This document shows positions 13,201 to 28,200 of a stretch of DNA of 64,000 bases, in pieces (the stretch's first letter is position 1; the number at the start of each line of letters is the position of its first letter). Where the stretch lies: assembly GCF_002078875.1 (NCBI RefSeq), contig NC_034414.1, positions 25,578,637 through 25,642,636 on the forward strand, read 5' to 3'. This DNA comes from Numida meleagris (taxonomy: Eukaryota > Chordata > Aves > Galliformes > Numididae). The position numbers and the translations under genes were made by a program. Under the pieces are notes generated by a model. The model did not search any database, was not told the DNA's origin, and worked only from the letters and a program-made list of their open reading frames with translations.

Positions 13201-16200
13201 CCCACCAGGGAAGACTTGCTGCTTCATGAATAAAGTTCTGTGGCTCTGGGCTGAATGCAATTTGAAGACCATTTTCTGCAGCGCCAGTACTAAAATATGC
13301 CTGTGAGCTGTATGAGTTAGCCATGTTGATTATAATTCTGAAAGAGTTCTTACAGTTGTGCTGGTTCTTTAACTATTTTAAGGAGGCTTTGAAGAAGTCA
13401 CCTTTAATTATAAATAATAAATATAAAAATAATTTCCACGAGAAGTTCTTGCCAGCCAAATCATACTATTACTTTTGCTCAGTAAACAACATATCTAAAA
13501 GCAAACTACCACAGCCTACAAACTGAATAGGTCTAAATTTATCTGGTGACCTTTCTTTAAAAAGTGGTGCTTAAAAACAGACCCTGTTTTTATACAGAAC
13601 ACGAGTGGCAGAGAACTATGAATTGCTAGTGTAACGTGTTTAGTTTCTCTGTAGTCAGTATGTAGCTGAGACTCATTTGACCAAAAACAATGCAGGAAGG
13701 AGTCCTGACCAAGCTGATGTGGGATCAACGTGGGGGGGGGGAAAAAAGATAAACAGAGCTTTTTGATGCTATGTTCCACAGTTTTCTTCTCCAAATATCT
13801 ACAGTTTGATTTTTGGATATAAAAGTGCTGAAGCATTAGAGGACTCACCATACTGGTTGTTAGAGTATCACAAGGAACTTCCACTCCCTTTAGGAGTGAG
13901 TAGCATTTGAACAAGTCTGTCTGCATAGTTTCATTTGGGAAGGTCTTGATCTGCTCATTCGTGAAACAACTCTTGCCTATGAAGTGTTTTCAGTAATGAT
14001 ATGAGAGAACTCTTGAAGCCTTTTTTCTAGCCAAAATTCTGGAGCTGTCAAGCTATGTGCTTTTTATAGCAGACTCCATTATTCCAGCAGCTGCAGCCTT
14101 ACCCTACTGAGACTCAGCCTGTGACAGATAATCCCAGTTCTCTTCCGCATTAGGTGATACTTGCTTCCGTCACACATGCTTGTTGAAGGGCGGTGTTAGT
14201 GCCACGCCAACTTTGGCACTTTATTAAACTTGTTTGGTAACCTCTTTGCAAGCCTGGAATCTTCTTGTTTGGTCAGCTTTGAAAGCTTGTTTTCAGTTTT
14301 GATCGACCACTGTGGTCAAAGGAGATCATCAAAAACGTAACTCCGGAGCATTCTGGATTGGGACTGAATATGGAGGAAGAGCCTATTGGACCAGGATTAC
14401 TGAGGTGGGAGAAGAGAAACTAATGAATCTGGATTTTTAGATGCCTTGCATCTGTTCTGGTTGTGTTTCCAGTCTGTATGTGTTGGTTGCAGTGTTGCAC
14501 TTAGTGATATAGAATCTGTTGTCTCAAAAAGACTCACAATAGTATAAGAAAGGTCTGTGCCTGATGGTATGTCATTTGTTTGACTAGGTTTTGTCTAGAA
14601 TGATATTGCTAGAATTTGACAGGGGTAGTAATGCATTCTACTAGTTCCATAATGTGAGTGTATGTTAAGATGAATAACCAAAATAGTACTGAGGAAGGAG
14701 AACGGAGCTGAGAAGGCAGTGCGGAGCTGGAGTGAGAGCGCTCTCTCTGTCCAGCTGCAACTGACAGGGCAGGGTGAATAACGTCTGGAATGTAAACACA
14801 GAACATGCCTTTCTGGGTCAAACCAGTGTTTCATAAAGTTCAATATTCCGTCTCTATTTAGTGACACACTCTGTGAGCCTTGCTGTATGGACCTTTGCAG
14901 TGTGCTCACCTTATGCTCAGTTGTTGCATCTGGGGTGCTAGGAGGTACATCTGTGTGTTCCCTTTAATATTTGGTCATTGTCCACTGAATGCGTATAAAT
15001 CCCTTTTGAACTTTGTAATATTCTCTGCCTCTGCACCCCCTCATTGTGACAAGATCCAGGAGTTCACTTCTCTCTCTGGAAAGAAACTTTTTTTTCTGTT
15101 TTAAACCATGCTCCTGCTAGTTTTGTTGAAAGTTCCCTGGCTTTGTGAGCTTTAAACTATAGTTCTGCATCCAGCTATCTGTCATCTCCAAGATTTTGTA
15201 ATCCTCTCTCATAACCTCTGCCCATCCAACCTTTCCAAATCAAGTCCTAGATTTTTTAATTCCTCCGAGAACTTCTAGAACTAAAGCTGCTGCTCTGAAT
15301 GATTTCTGTCTCCTTTGATGGGACGCTGATTTATTTTGGAACTAACCTGACCTTTACGACCCACAGTTTTCCACATACCTTCCAGTTCTGTCTCTGGTGG
15401 AAGAATTGCTGACGTATGCTTTTCCCTTATCTGCTGAACACAAGGAGCTTTGATTGTTCAGGATGAAGAACTTGTACTCAGCTGATGTTGCTGATACATT
15501 TTGGTTTTGAGACATCTGTGTTTTCAGCAAAGGAGTTATGTAGAGTCCTTTTAATACAGTTTTGATTTTGATCCAAGTATGCATTTATTGTTTAGAAAAG
15601 CTTGTCTCAAATTTTTGGAAGGGAAGTTTTAAATTGATTTTACTGTGGAATGTTTAGAGGGATTATAGTCTTGTTTATACGTTTTGATTTTAAAAGTCAC
15701 TTTTTCTGTGGCTGGTTGAAGCACTAGTATAAATAGCAGGAGATAGAAATGTTATCCAAATTAAATTGTCTAAAATTAACATATGCTTTCCAAAGAAGTA
15801 CAGTGTGCCCTTGGATCTACTTGGAAAGAGCTGCTCCTTATCAAATTCTCAGTGGGGCTTTAGTCCAGTCCAGGAAAGCTGTGCAGTTTCCATGTCTCAG
15901 AATAGGGTAGGCTTCTGATGCCAGATCAAAAGTGGTGCCTGAGTCTGTGCTGAGCTGCCTTGGTTTTAACGCCAGGGAAGCTCTGAAGGCAGCAGCACTG
16001 TGATCTTTCTGTCAGGAAAAGTTGGGTAACTTTCATTTTAAAACTCTTAGGCATTTGACAGGGAGTGGAATCCGCTGGTGTGCCTTACCACATAGGATGG
16101 TAAAGTTTCATAAATAGACTTCTGAAGCTGACAGTTTAAGTAGGACAAGATCAGAGTGGCAGTACTGATAACGCATCTGTTTAAATGGATAGTTGACATT

Positions 16201-19200
16201 CTTGTGTTTTGTTCTCGTGTTATTTTAAGAAAAGAAAGAAGGGTTAAATTCGGGACATGTAAAATAATACAGAGTACCCTAGCATTAGGTGTTTTAAAAC
16301 TAGAGCTCCATGTGGCACTTCTAAGTCTATATAATAAAGTGTCCTAATGGCTTTCTAACTGAAGGTCCAGCCCTGCCATTGACTCTGTGCTGTCAGACCC
16401 TGCAGAAACCACACAGAGCAAGACCCGGGCATGGTGCTAGAAGGGAGTAGCTCCTTAGCAAAGGAGAAAGATAAGAGCAAGGACAATTCAAATCATGCAT
16501 ATTGTGAGACCTGGACATGTCTGTACATGCTGCTCCAGAATAGCTACCATGAAACATGCATTCAGGCATAATGATGCTTTGTTGAGGTTGACTGAACCTG
16601 CTTTCAGCAAGAATTCAGCAAAAACCCAGAAGTCATCTTCCTTGGCTTTCAGAATGCTTTTAACTTATTCAGAAGGAATAAGTTCCTTATTCATGCTTGT
16701 AACCTCATCCTATATTACTCTGACTTCCATCTAAGAATGAACAAGAGCTGATGAAGTGTGTTGAGGAGATGTGTGGAATGCACTTAGAAGATAATTTAAC
16801 GTCCATGGAGGAAGGCAGGAAAAGAAGGCAGAAAGAAGTGAAGTCTGAATTGAGGGATTGACATGGACAGGCACAATAGTTAGAACACTCAAACACTGTG
16901 AACCTAGGTTTCATTTTCAGGAGTATCTCAGTCTGAAGTCAGCCACCCTAAGGTGACTTTGAAAACTCCATTCAGTTATCCTCATTTGAGTCACAGGACT
17001 GAATTTGAGAAGTATATGAGAGTTGTAAAAAGGAGGATGTGGAAGGGATCTCAAATTTTTGCTGGGTAATGCAAAACAACCTTACTTTTGTACTGGATGC
17101 ATGTGACTTTGTAATTTGTTTGGCACTTCGTATGAGGTAAAAAAAAAAAAAAAAAAGAAGCCCATCTAACTTCCAAAATATGTTTTACATTTTCTTATTA
17201 AACTCCTTGAGGATGCTGGAACATATATTTTTTTTTCTTTTCCCCTTGCCAGTTTTTTCAGTCCCCATCTGATGAACAGAGGTTGTCTTTCTACTTGTAA
17301 CATAGAACACATTGATAGCAATCCTCCCTTCTCCAGTTGTACAAATGACAGAACATGCAGGAATTCAGCAAATGCATAACCTTGCCTTGCCACATCACCT
17401 CCTTGTAGTGAAACATCCAATCAGTTAGATGTTAACAGATCTAATAATCTAGCCCTTCTTCCTTCATAAACCTCTCAAACAACCCTAATAAGCACAAGCA
17501 GAAGATGCTGTCAGAGTTACTGATACAAAATTAATATTGCCTACCATATATAAATACAATATACCTTGCAAGATAAATCATGTCATAGCTTGTGCTTCGT
17601 TGGGATTCCCCTGCTCAGACACAAGAACATGAGAATGACAAGATGGACACATAAGAAGACTGTGGAAAAGATGAAGAGACTGACAAACTCAAATGTCAAG
17701 AATAGGTAGTGCAGCCAACATGAAACTGTTTCAAAAGACTGCACTGTCAGTTTGTTCTTCTTTTGCCAGCATACCTTAAAGCTCATCTGAAAAGACTGGG
17801 TAATTATTGCTCAGCCACTCCTAATAAAATGGAAATTAAAGTTATGCCACTATGTGGGAAGAAAAAAAATTAAAATACCTTAACTAGTTCTTGCCATGTT
17901 TTAATATTGCCTACTGTCAGCTGCAAGAGAACTTGGTTCCTGGCCAGGCTATTCTGCATTTGGTAGATGAACTATATTTATCTCATGAATAATGCTTGGT
18001 ACTCAACACCCACCAGCAATATCCTATAAATGTCACTAATGATGAGTTTGGCACTGTAGTTTAAGGCTATAGAGTGGATGCTACTCAAATTTATTTTAAG
18101 GATTCTTCATTTGTTTAATTATTGTTGAAAGTTGATTAGATCATTTGGTTCTTTTGACTGAAAGGATGAGGGGAGGGACAGGAAAAGGGGGGAAAAAAGA
18201 GATAATAGTTTGATGCAGCTAAATGTCCTTAATTGTTGGGAAATTCTGTGCTTGTGTCTCTGAGGTCTGTGTGGAAATGCTTTTGATTAAAGATCTTCCC
18301 AAAATATGTTTTACATTATTCCTTGTGCTTTAAGGCTAAAAAATGCAGCATGGCACTCTTACTGGGCTGTTCATGCAGGTTCTGCATGGTGCAGTCCTTG
18401 ATGTGAACTGACTCTTATGTGATAATTTGCCATATATCTAGCTGCTGTCAAACAGAGAATATGTCTATGAAGTTTTTGATGTGTAAAATAATTCTGGAGA
18501 GAAAATGCTTAAGGGTGGGAAAAACACTTGACTTTCAAATATGCTGTACTGTCCTGGGTCTGAAAAGTAAGGCCAAGTTTCATTCCACTTCAGCTGCTCT
18601 GACTCGTTTACTTTTGTTCTAGTTTTTGTCATCCTTTCACACATAAGAGATAATTTCTGTAGAAGGTTCTACACACCGTTTTGCAGGGTTTAACTTGCCT
18701 TGTTTCTCAAGGAGTGAATTCTGCTAGAACTAGGGCTGTTTGTAAGAGTTGAAACACCTGCTGAGTGTTATCCGTGGGGATAAGGTGGAAAACTGTAGGA
18801 TTTTAAATGGTGAGCAGTTCTTGAGACAGACTGTAATACTCCTTCCAATTCCTGCCTCCCAGGCATGAATCCATCTCCGCCCTATCCTCTGTGCCTGCAC
18901 TTTCATCAGACAGCGACAAGGATGGTGAAGATGAAGGGAATGACGAAGATGAATTAAGTGGGCTGCAGTCTTTCCACGTTCAGTCCATCTGCAACACTGA
19001 CAGAGACTCAGGTATTAATGGAAGAATGGCATGGGCAGAGATGGAGAAAAATGTCATGGGTGTGAAGTGGGAAGAAGACAAGATGCTGAATTAGGGACAA
19101 TAAGGTATGGGCAGAAAGAGAAAGACCAAAACTGAAATAGGTGGTTCAACAACACTAGGTAATGTTGCCAATTCCAGCATCTAAAGAGGTGTGTATGAGG

Positions 19201-22200
19201 TGTGTGTTTCATCAGAGCTGAATTGTTAATTTGCCAGGTTTCCTGACCAACTGACCAGCTGGTCAGTTTTTGAATTAGTGCTCTGGGGCTTGGTTCTACA
19301 GTCCACAGAAATCCAGTGTACTGGACCTGCTTTTTTTTTTTTCCCAAACCTTTGATGGACCACTACACAGTGGCAAATGTTCTGCTGAGTCAGAGAAAAC
19401 TATATATTAAATTGTCTGTTAGATATTTGATACAACAATTTGGTAGTCCATGAGAAAATGTTTTCACAGTGGTGTGCGGTTTTAGGTGATATAGGAATGC
19501 TGCCTTGGAGAAAAGATGAGATAAGAGGTCTTTCAGGAAGGCAAACTGCTGGCCAAAGATGTCAACTAGTTATATATCTTTTTCCCTTTCCAGATCCAGA
19601 TCTTACCCTCTCAAGAAGCCTTTCCCATTGGGAAATGAGAAGGGTGAGTTGCTAAACCTCCCACTTGTAATTCTTATGATAGGGAAAGTGGAAAAGAAAT
19701 TCACATATAGATTAAAAACTCTTAATTTACGCTACTAGGAAAGGTACAGCTGCAGTGGGAAACCTCTAAGAAGCTCCTCAGTGAATAATGATTTGGGGAT
19801 GGTGAAATGATGCCTAATTAAGAGACTCTTTCACTTCAGATCTCTACATAGATATCTACCCATCAGATGTTATGCTTTGGTCCCCTTCATTTCTGGCCTG
19901 AATGTCATGTAGAATTGAAGCTCATCATATCCTTTGATGTGAGTGAGGCACTTAAATGTCATGCAAAAAAAATGCAACAAAACTGTAACTTTTACCTTAA
20001 CACCTTTTAAGATTAAGGGAGGAAATTTAAACTGTTGGAGAGCTTTGGGGCTTTTACGAAAACTTATATAATTGTGTTTTGCTATGGGCTGCGTGTCTTC
20101 TGTCGTGTTTTTCTGTCAACAGAGCTGAATCCTTAAGACTGTCTTTCTTTAAATTTCTTTCAGGCCAAGGAGATAGCAGCAATCCAGTGTTCAGAGGCAC
20201 CAGTGAGCAAAGTGCCTCGGCAACGTGGGCGCTGGTCCCAGCCAACCAACAATATAGAAATGACTGTGAAATCCATGCTTGACTTGCGTCAGTTGGAGTC
20301 TTTCTCTGTTTCCCGTTCTCCAAGTCGAGATTCATTGTCTCAAAACAGCAATGGGGATGATAGAGAAGAACAGGCAGATCTCCCTGTGCACACCAACAAA
20401 GTAAGAGTGGTACTTCTTGGTGGAGGTGAATCTACCCCAAGTGCATCTGTCCTGCCTCTGTTCATTACCTGTATTTATTAGTGTATGGTGCCATTCTTTA
20501 TATCTTGAAATGGAACTATAAATGCCTTCTGAGAAAATGCTCAGCTCTGTAGTAGTTAGTACTCAGAGCAGAGCTCATATGGGATCAAGGCTTCTTTCCA
20601 AAGACACAGGGAATGCCTTGTATTTTCTCTTAGTTCCTTGATTACACGTGGCTAAAACAAGCTGAGCATGGAATTACATGCATGTGTACCCAATTTCCTG
20701 TTAGGAAAACTAACTCCAGTAGCAACTGAAATGTGGCTCAAATGAGACCTTAGTTGTGGGTTGTGCTAGATTATTGTCATCCTTAAAGCATTGCCATGAT
20801 CTGTCTCTTGGCCACAGCAAATAACACGTGCTAATACTTCAGAAGGTTAATACCTGTTTTCCAGTAGTAGACTGTCCTGGTGCCTACCCTCATTAGCTTT
20901 TCCTTCTTTTATAACTTTGTGACTGAGGAGAGTTTTGGACTCACTGTGTGCAAGTCAGCTAGGGATTTTCAGCTTTGGTCCGCAGGCTTTTCTGAACTAT
21001 GCCTGATCAGTCTATAAAAGGCAATAGAAGAACCTGCTTCCAGGTAGCTTATGCTTCTCACATGTGGACAGAGAGGTGTGGGGAGTCTAGCATTCACTAG
21101 AGAATTTTAGGGGCTTACAAATCGAAAGTAGAATAGGAAACTACAACAATCAAACTTCCTAGATGAGGAGGAGGAGGAGAGACACGGGAGTGCTGTCTTC
21201 TAATCTCAGGGTTTTTTTTTAATTCTATGCTGTAATTTGTACTTTCTAGCTCTGCACAGCAGCTACTGACTTGAAGTTAAAACATGGATAATATCTAATA
21301 TTTTGTATTTTTTTTTTACTAGGTTGGAAGCTCAATAGCTTCCCAAGACAACCGATCTTGTGTACGACCTCAAGTGATTAGGCTCCTGTCTTGTGAAGAG
21401 GGTATTTTCTCTCAGGAACTGGAACCATCTGAGAGTGAGGAGTGTGTAATCTACCCTGAGCAAGATGAAATCCATCCCACAGACCCTAGCAGGTTAAAAA
21501 CAAAAATAAGCCCTCTGCTGTGTATGGCTTAGACCTTTTTTGTTTTTGTTTGCTTGCAGCTTGTATGGTAACTTGGAAGAGTTGACTTACTGCCTAATTG
21601 ATGCCAGGTGTATTTAGTTGAGGGTTTTATGACATCCTGATGCTAAAGGAGGCTGAAACTAAGAGGGCACCATTAAAATAATCTTTCATGTGAGGCTGTG
21701 CATTAGCAACCTCTTCCAGTATTTTGTTGAATACACAACTTGGGAGCAGCCTTTTTGCTTTCTCCCTTGTCTGGGTTGAAATAAGCAAGGGAATATTTGG
21801 AAGCTAGAAAACCGTCCAACAGCGATGTATATATGCATGGTAGTGAAATGTCTGCCTAAGAGAAATGACGAGACACTATTGCTTGTGACAATTTCAAAAC
21901 TAATTGGGCTAGAATCTAACACGTAGTATGTGATGACACTGTTGTGGGAAATACAATGGGCTGCTTGAGTTAGAATTTGCAGGGATGCTGGAGTCAGTGG
22001 AGAACCTTTATCCTCCACTGTTTCTTCTGTTTTAATTTTACCTTATTGAATTTTCTATTTTATTCATGCATCATTTTTCCTTCCCGAATATTATTCTTCC
22101 CTTCCCTTCTTAACCTGATTCTAGTAACTGTTTGATTTCCTATGTCTCCTCCTGCTCTGTTACAAAGAATGAGCTGATAGCTTTAGACAGACTTACACAA

Positions 22201-25200
22201 GAGAGTACATGCCAAGAATTTGCCATTGAAGCTGCTAGGTTTTTTTTCTCAGTTTCTCTTGATTTACTATTTAAACTTTATTATGCTAACAGTATGGACA
22301 AGCCCATATACTGTTTCAGCATGTAAGAAAGGGAGGCATTCTGTTGATGTTGGATATGGGCTGGACACATCTCAAAGCATGCACATTTTGCACACTGAAG
22401 CTGCCATTCAGTTCTATTGAGTGACTTCTGCAATCTACCTTGTATTACCTTCACGCATCAGGCAAAAAGAACAGCATCTGTGTCACTTGACAAAGTATGA
22501 CTCATAGAGTTCCTCATTTCTCTTGTGACTTTGTCTTACAGTACTATATTTTTAAAGTGACTCAAAGAAGTGGGTTGTAAACATGAAAAAAATTACTGTA
22601 TTAGGACTAAAATGTCTGACAAACTGGAGTTTGTATCATGTGCCCCATTTAGTCTCTTTTTTTCCATCAAGTAGACCACTGTTTGTTCTTCAACTGTGCT
22701 GGAAATCAAGCCAGGGCAGTGCAATGCTGATACCTTGTAATCATGGGAGACTGACAACGCCCAGAAAATCAGACAATCTCCTTGAGACTTCACTGTCCAA
22801 GCTTAATGAAATGCAAAAAATGTACTGTATAATGATGAAAGAAGTAAACTTATTTTTCTCTTTAAAGCCTTAATTTTGTAATCAAGGTTGTTATTAACAC
22901 AGGTAAGGGCTTTAAAGTTAGACTGTACTCTTCTTTACATGTAAAACAAATCTCTTCTAGTGCTGTAGCTTTCCTGTCTCTCTTGTAGTGAGTTCCAGGT
23001 AAAAGCATTGCCCCATGGGAAGCTAAATAGAAGTTATCAGAGCAATGGATGTCCAGACAAACATAGTCCAGACAGTGCCTGCTCTGTAGATTACAGCAGC
23101 AGTCGTCTTTCCAGCCCAGACCATCCAAATGAAGGTAAGATGCAAAGATATTATAATTTGTATCTGATGTGAAACACTGCAGGAACTTGGTTGAGCTGTG
23201 TTGTGCTTTGTTTATCCATTGCAATCCTGATCTCTAAGTACTTGATCCTCTTCATGAACTGAGCTGAGGTCACATTCCTGTTAGTTGTTCTAGTATTGCT
23301 GTAAAGATTTGGGCTCATCTGAACAGGCACTTCAGTGAAGGCACTATAGAAGCACTTGGTTGAAGTGCACTTGCCGTGTAAACCTTTGACTTTTTCTCTC
23401 ACTAGCTAGGGGAGACAGGCTTGGTATTGATTATCCCATAGGCTGTGCTGCTTAGGCATTAGAGCAGATCAGGGAATTGTACTTAATGCTGATTGACTTG
23501 AACTGTAACACTTTAGGTTTAAGTTGTTTAATTTAGCATCCTTGCTGAATAGCTTTTTAAATCTGATGTTACTGTGATTATGCTGTTACAGCTTATGGTT
23601 TCCATTTGGTTTTTGCTTGTGCCTTTTCCCAGATTCTGAAAGCACTGAGCCCCTGAGTGTGGACGGCATCTCAGATCTGGAGGGAGAGGAAGGAGAGGAG
23701 GATGTGGGTACCCGCATGCCAGTGGGAGAAATTCCTCAGACAGCTGATCAGGAGAAGTTCCTCAAGCAGCATTTTGGGACCCTGGGCAGCGCTGATGGAA
23801 AAGGTACAGCTCTCCGTTTAGCAGGGGCACTTTCTCTGCGAGGACATTATGCTGTGTAGAAATGAATAAGGAGGGAGAAACAGGGATTTAGTGAAGAGAT
23901 GCCTGAGGATGAGAGGCATCTGGCAAGTCTCTTGGTGTGTGTGTTTAAGTCTCTGTGGATCAGATTCAAGTCTGTGTTAGTTTGGGTTAAGTATTGTCCC
24001 CGGCATCCTGAAGAACGATTCTCTTGTTCTAGCGCTAGTTTTTCCTGGTTTATATGACTGTATTAACTTTGTGTATGTCCCCATAGATGGCATGTAGTGG
24101 CCTCTAGTGGTATGTTAAGACATAACAAATGTCACAAAAGAAAAGGCTGAAATACTGGGTGGAGGGGGAGAATAAGAGGAGACATCAGAGTGGCAAAGGA
24201 GCTGGTTAATCTCTGTTGACTAACTCCAGAACAAAGCGTATCTTTCTAGAATTGATAATGGTTGCACGTAGCAGTATCTGTGTGAGCTGTCTGTTTTACT
24301 AGTATTGTTATTATTTTTCCTTTGATTGGTTTGTTTTCTGCTTGATGCCAGTGCCTCACAGTCCTACAGGCAAGATAGGACACAAAGGGAAGAGAAAAAG
24401 GAGAAGGCGTACCCTTAGGGAGATCAGCAGTTTAAGGCAGAGTAATCTAAGTATAACAGAAAAGGCAAAGGCAACGAAATTATTTAATTCTGTTGTTTTA
24501 GCTCAAAAAATCCTCTTGAATATGGGGGGAGGGGGGAACACATTCAACAGTCTCTGTGAGGAGAAAATGCATATATCAGAATGTTTATTTGTTCTGTAAC
24601 TAAATTGCTCCTTTTTTTTCCCTCTCATTTAACCAAAATGCTTAGGTGGTTCATGTAGGAGTCTGGAAAGAACTGAAAACCTCAGCATTTCATCTCGCTT
24701 TCTTTCCCAGTCTCCAGCTCTAAGGTATGGTTCTGCTTGTTTTGAGTGTGTCTGTCTGTCTATTTTTATTAGTGTGCTGAGGTCTTGTACTAGGTCCTGG
24801 GCCAAATTAGAAAGCAGAGTTCTGCACCTGGCAGGTTGGTTGTATTTTGGACAGGCTGTCCTTTGTCAATATAGCTGCTTGGTTTCTTCCTAAAGCATTA
24901 CTGTTATTTTGTACTTCTTCCTCTTTTGAAAATCTGATTAACTGTTTTGTGATTAATACCTTGATTGATTAAGCTGGAGAAATCACAATCATCTAATTTA
25001 CTCTTGACCACTTATGCTCTGTTTATTCTTTTGCATTTCATTCAGCTTGGACAATGAAAGTAGGCTTATCAACTTTTCCTTTGTTTTATAGTCCTTTCTT
25101 GACTCAGCCTCATTTCTCAGTCCCATCCCTTCATAGGGTGCTCTGGTCTCATACAAAGCCCTGTGGGAATATTATACTTCCAGAAAATTCTCAACCCTAA

Positions 25201-28200
25201 AGCATCTCAAAAAGTATCTCCGAGCTTTTTCCCTTGGTGTTTAAAAAAAAAAAAAAAAAAAAGAGGAACAAAAGATAGTGGTGGTGTAAATAATTCTGTT
25301 GATTCAAGTATACAAATGTTTAAAACAAAAACTTCCTTTTATTCCTCCGAAGTACCAACATGGAATCTTGGCTCAAATTAATTTAGTTTAATTGTATAGA
25401 ATGGAGCTGGGTTTAAGTACATCTGTGTTTTACCAGCTACTTCTAGATTCAACGCATTATGGAAATTTTTTATCATTGCTTTGTTCAGATGCAGCTGTTG
25501 CTGCTGTCAGGAGTGCTTCTTAATCTGTTTTCCATTGGAACCTCATGTTTAGGAAGAAAGTCATTGGTTAGTTATTGTGTAAGCTTTTGGAAACTTGCAG
25601 TGGTGAATGAAGGAAGTTACTGGCGCTCTAGAGATGTAATAAGTGAAGTAGTCCTAGGTTATGAAAACTTCTATGCTTTTAATCTGTCTGTCAAACATGC
25701 CAAATTAAAAGCTGCCTCCTTTCTGAGGTAAGCCCACTTTACTTGTCTGAAATGGTGAGGAAACAAGACTTTCCTCTTGAAGATACTGACCAGCTTTCAT
25801 AGTAATTACATTTTGATAAGGTTACAAAAATATGATTCCTTTGTCTTGGAGTATCTTAGAATGTAAATGAATTTACTGTTAGTAAGGTGAGCTAAGTGAA
25901 GAGACATGACCTGACTTTACCCATTCATCCCTCTGCCTGGAACTTTTCCTTCTATCTTGCCTTCACCTTTTATGAAGCCCCTCCCTGAAAAATTGACCCA
26001 ATGTTACTTGTGATTGAGTAGCCTGAGGTAAAATGCTTTAAGATCAATACATCCAGGGATAAATAGAACTGTTAACAGCTTAGGGCAGTTTTGCCTTTAA
26101 AAAGTCCATATAGGGAAAGGAAAGGCATTTTATCCCTGAGGAACTGGTTTAATGCATGTGCTTGTTTGTCCAGGGCTACATACATACTTGTTTTAGTTAG
26201 GATTTCTTTATTGCTTTCTCTAGGCGCTTGTCACTCTCCTCATCAAATCTGATACTGGATTCAAAGTCCATTGAGCCTCCAGCTCTGACCAGTCAGTTTA
26301 CTCCAGACCTGCTGAAAAATGACAGCGGCCATCCTGGTGATGCTTTGGAAAATAGGCACCTCTTGGATAATGTAAATTTGCATCGGGCTGTTTATGCCCA
26401 GAAAAAACGCAAGTCGGCTTTGGAGACCAGCAGAGTTGGTATGGCTCCTGGGCGAGTTATTGCATCCTTTCCAGAAGGCCCTATGAATGCAGTGATGAGA
26501 AAGGCACAATCAGTTCACGACCTTGTTCATGAGGGTAAGGACTCCAATTGGAATGATGGTATAAACTCAGAAATGAAATGGGGAGTTTGAGTGGAGATTA
26601 AATTTTTGTCTTTTGTGTTACTGAGCTACAGGCTTTGCACGTCTTTTAATTCTTAGCCCATCAAGGGAAAATATTTTCACTTTGTAACACAGATGCTGGT
26701 CTCCTAATTAGTAGTTTCCAATATTTGTCTGGCAGCTGTAGGAGGAGAAATGCCAAGGGTGAAACTGGCTATTTGCAAAGAAATCTCCTCCTGTTTTGAG
26801 TGGTTGCTCCAGACAAAAAGTGAAGCTCCCTAGGGTGAGGAGGGGAGTAAAAAGGGAAAGAGAGTGCAGTAAGAGGGGAGCTTACTGTATATATGCACTC
26901 TGTGTGAAAGAACCCCAGTTTTGAAACAGTCAACTCAACTGAGCCTTCAATAAGCACTAAGATTGCTTTTAAAAAATAAACCTTATCACCGCAACTCCAT
27001 GCATATGTGAGTGGATTAAAGAACCGACTATTTTTTGCCTGCTTCCTCTGCCTTCTTCATTAACAGTCATCATGGTCTGAGGTGTTCTGGCTATTTGCTT
27101 TAAGAACAGGTCTCAGGTAAGCAACAGTGTGTCAGCAGGATGAGGGATGGGGAAAAAAGAAAGCTGTTGAGGCTTGGTAATATTAACCTGAAGTAGCAAT
27201 TTTGTACACCTCCTCCAGAGGCTGAGCTGAGGCACGTAGGCTGAATCAGCCCTGTTACTTTCCAGTTTTGGAATTCACTGTAGGCTCTTGTCTATTTTTG
27301 GCATGTTTGTCTGTTTAATTTTCACAGATAAGGGTCCTGGAGTGATACCTTCTGCCAAGCAGCGTCCTCATACTCTTATGGTGGTTGAGAAGGATCCCAG
27401 ACCTAATAATTGCAGGGCGTTATCATCCAGTCTGTTGAAGATAGATGGATCTGGTGCTCTGCTGGCCAAAGATGTCAGGGCTGCAAAACCAAAGTCCTAC
27501 ATGAACCCTACAACCAGCTTCCGGGCTAAGATGTCAAGGAGCATATCTGTAGGGGAAAATCTGTACCTTGGTTACTCCACCGATGTGTTGACTGATGGGA
27601 GGACTAGCCCTCCAGTGGCAGAGAAGGCACAGTTCAGTCCCATAGCAGATGCTGAGAAGACGAAGTTAACAGTAAAAGAAAATTATCCAGTGAAGCCAGC
27701 ACTTCAGCCAGTTGTAAACTGCTCGTCTCCCAAGTCCTTTCACAGCAAGTTGGCGTCATCAAACCGAGCACACCTGATTCTCGACATTCCTAAGCCATTG
27801 CCTGATAGACCCACACTGGCCTCCTTCTCACCCACTACCAAAACCAAAACCCTCCTTGAGCCACAGTCTCCACAGTCACCTGCTGGGGCCTGTAAAAAGA
27901 AACCCTCATTCCCTGAGGTCCGAATCTCCAAGAAAGAGAATCAAGCTGCTGGGTCTCTGGTTCCTGGTAGAGAGAATTCAACAGGACTTGCTAAGGAGAG
28001 CCCAGTAGAGAGTCCCATCTCAAGGACAGGTTGCCAGTTTGAGCCAGGGGTCACAAATCTAAAACTGAGGGAATTTTCAGAGCTCCAGCAACTGAAGTCT
28101 CCTGAAAGCACACTGCCCAGGTGTAAGGAGAGGATCACCGGCATCGCCTGTGTGCTAGACAACCAACCTGGACTTTGCCCACTAGACCCCATCAGGCCGA

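Noticed and set aside
24342..24599. 85-codon Lys/Arg-rich open frame between MAPKBP1 window exons 18 and 19
   Set aside because: An AG precedes it but there is no GT donor in the required phase, and neighbouring exons already join in phase without it.
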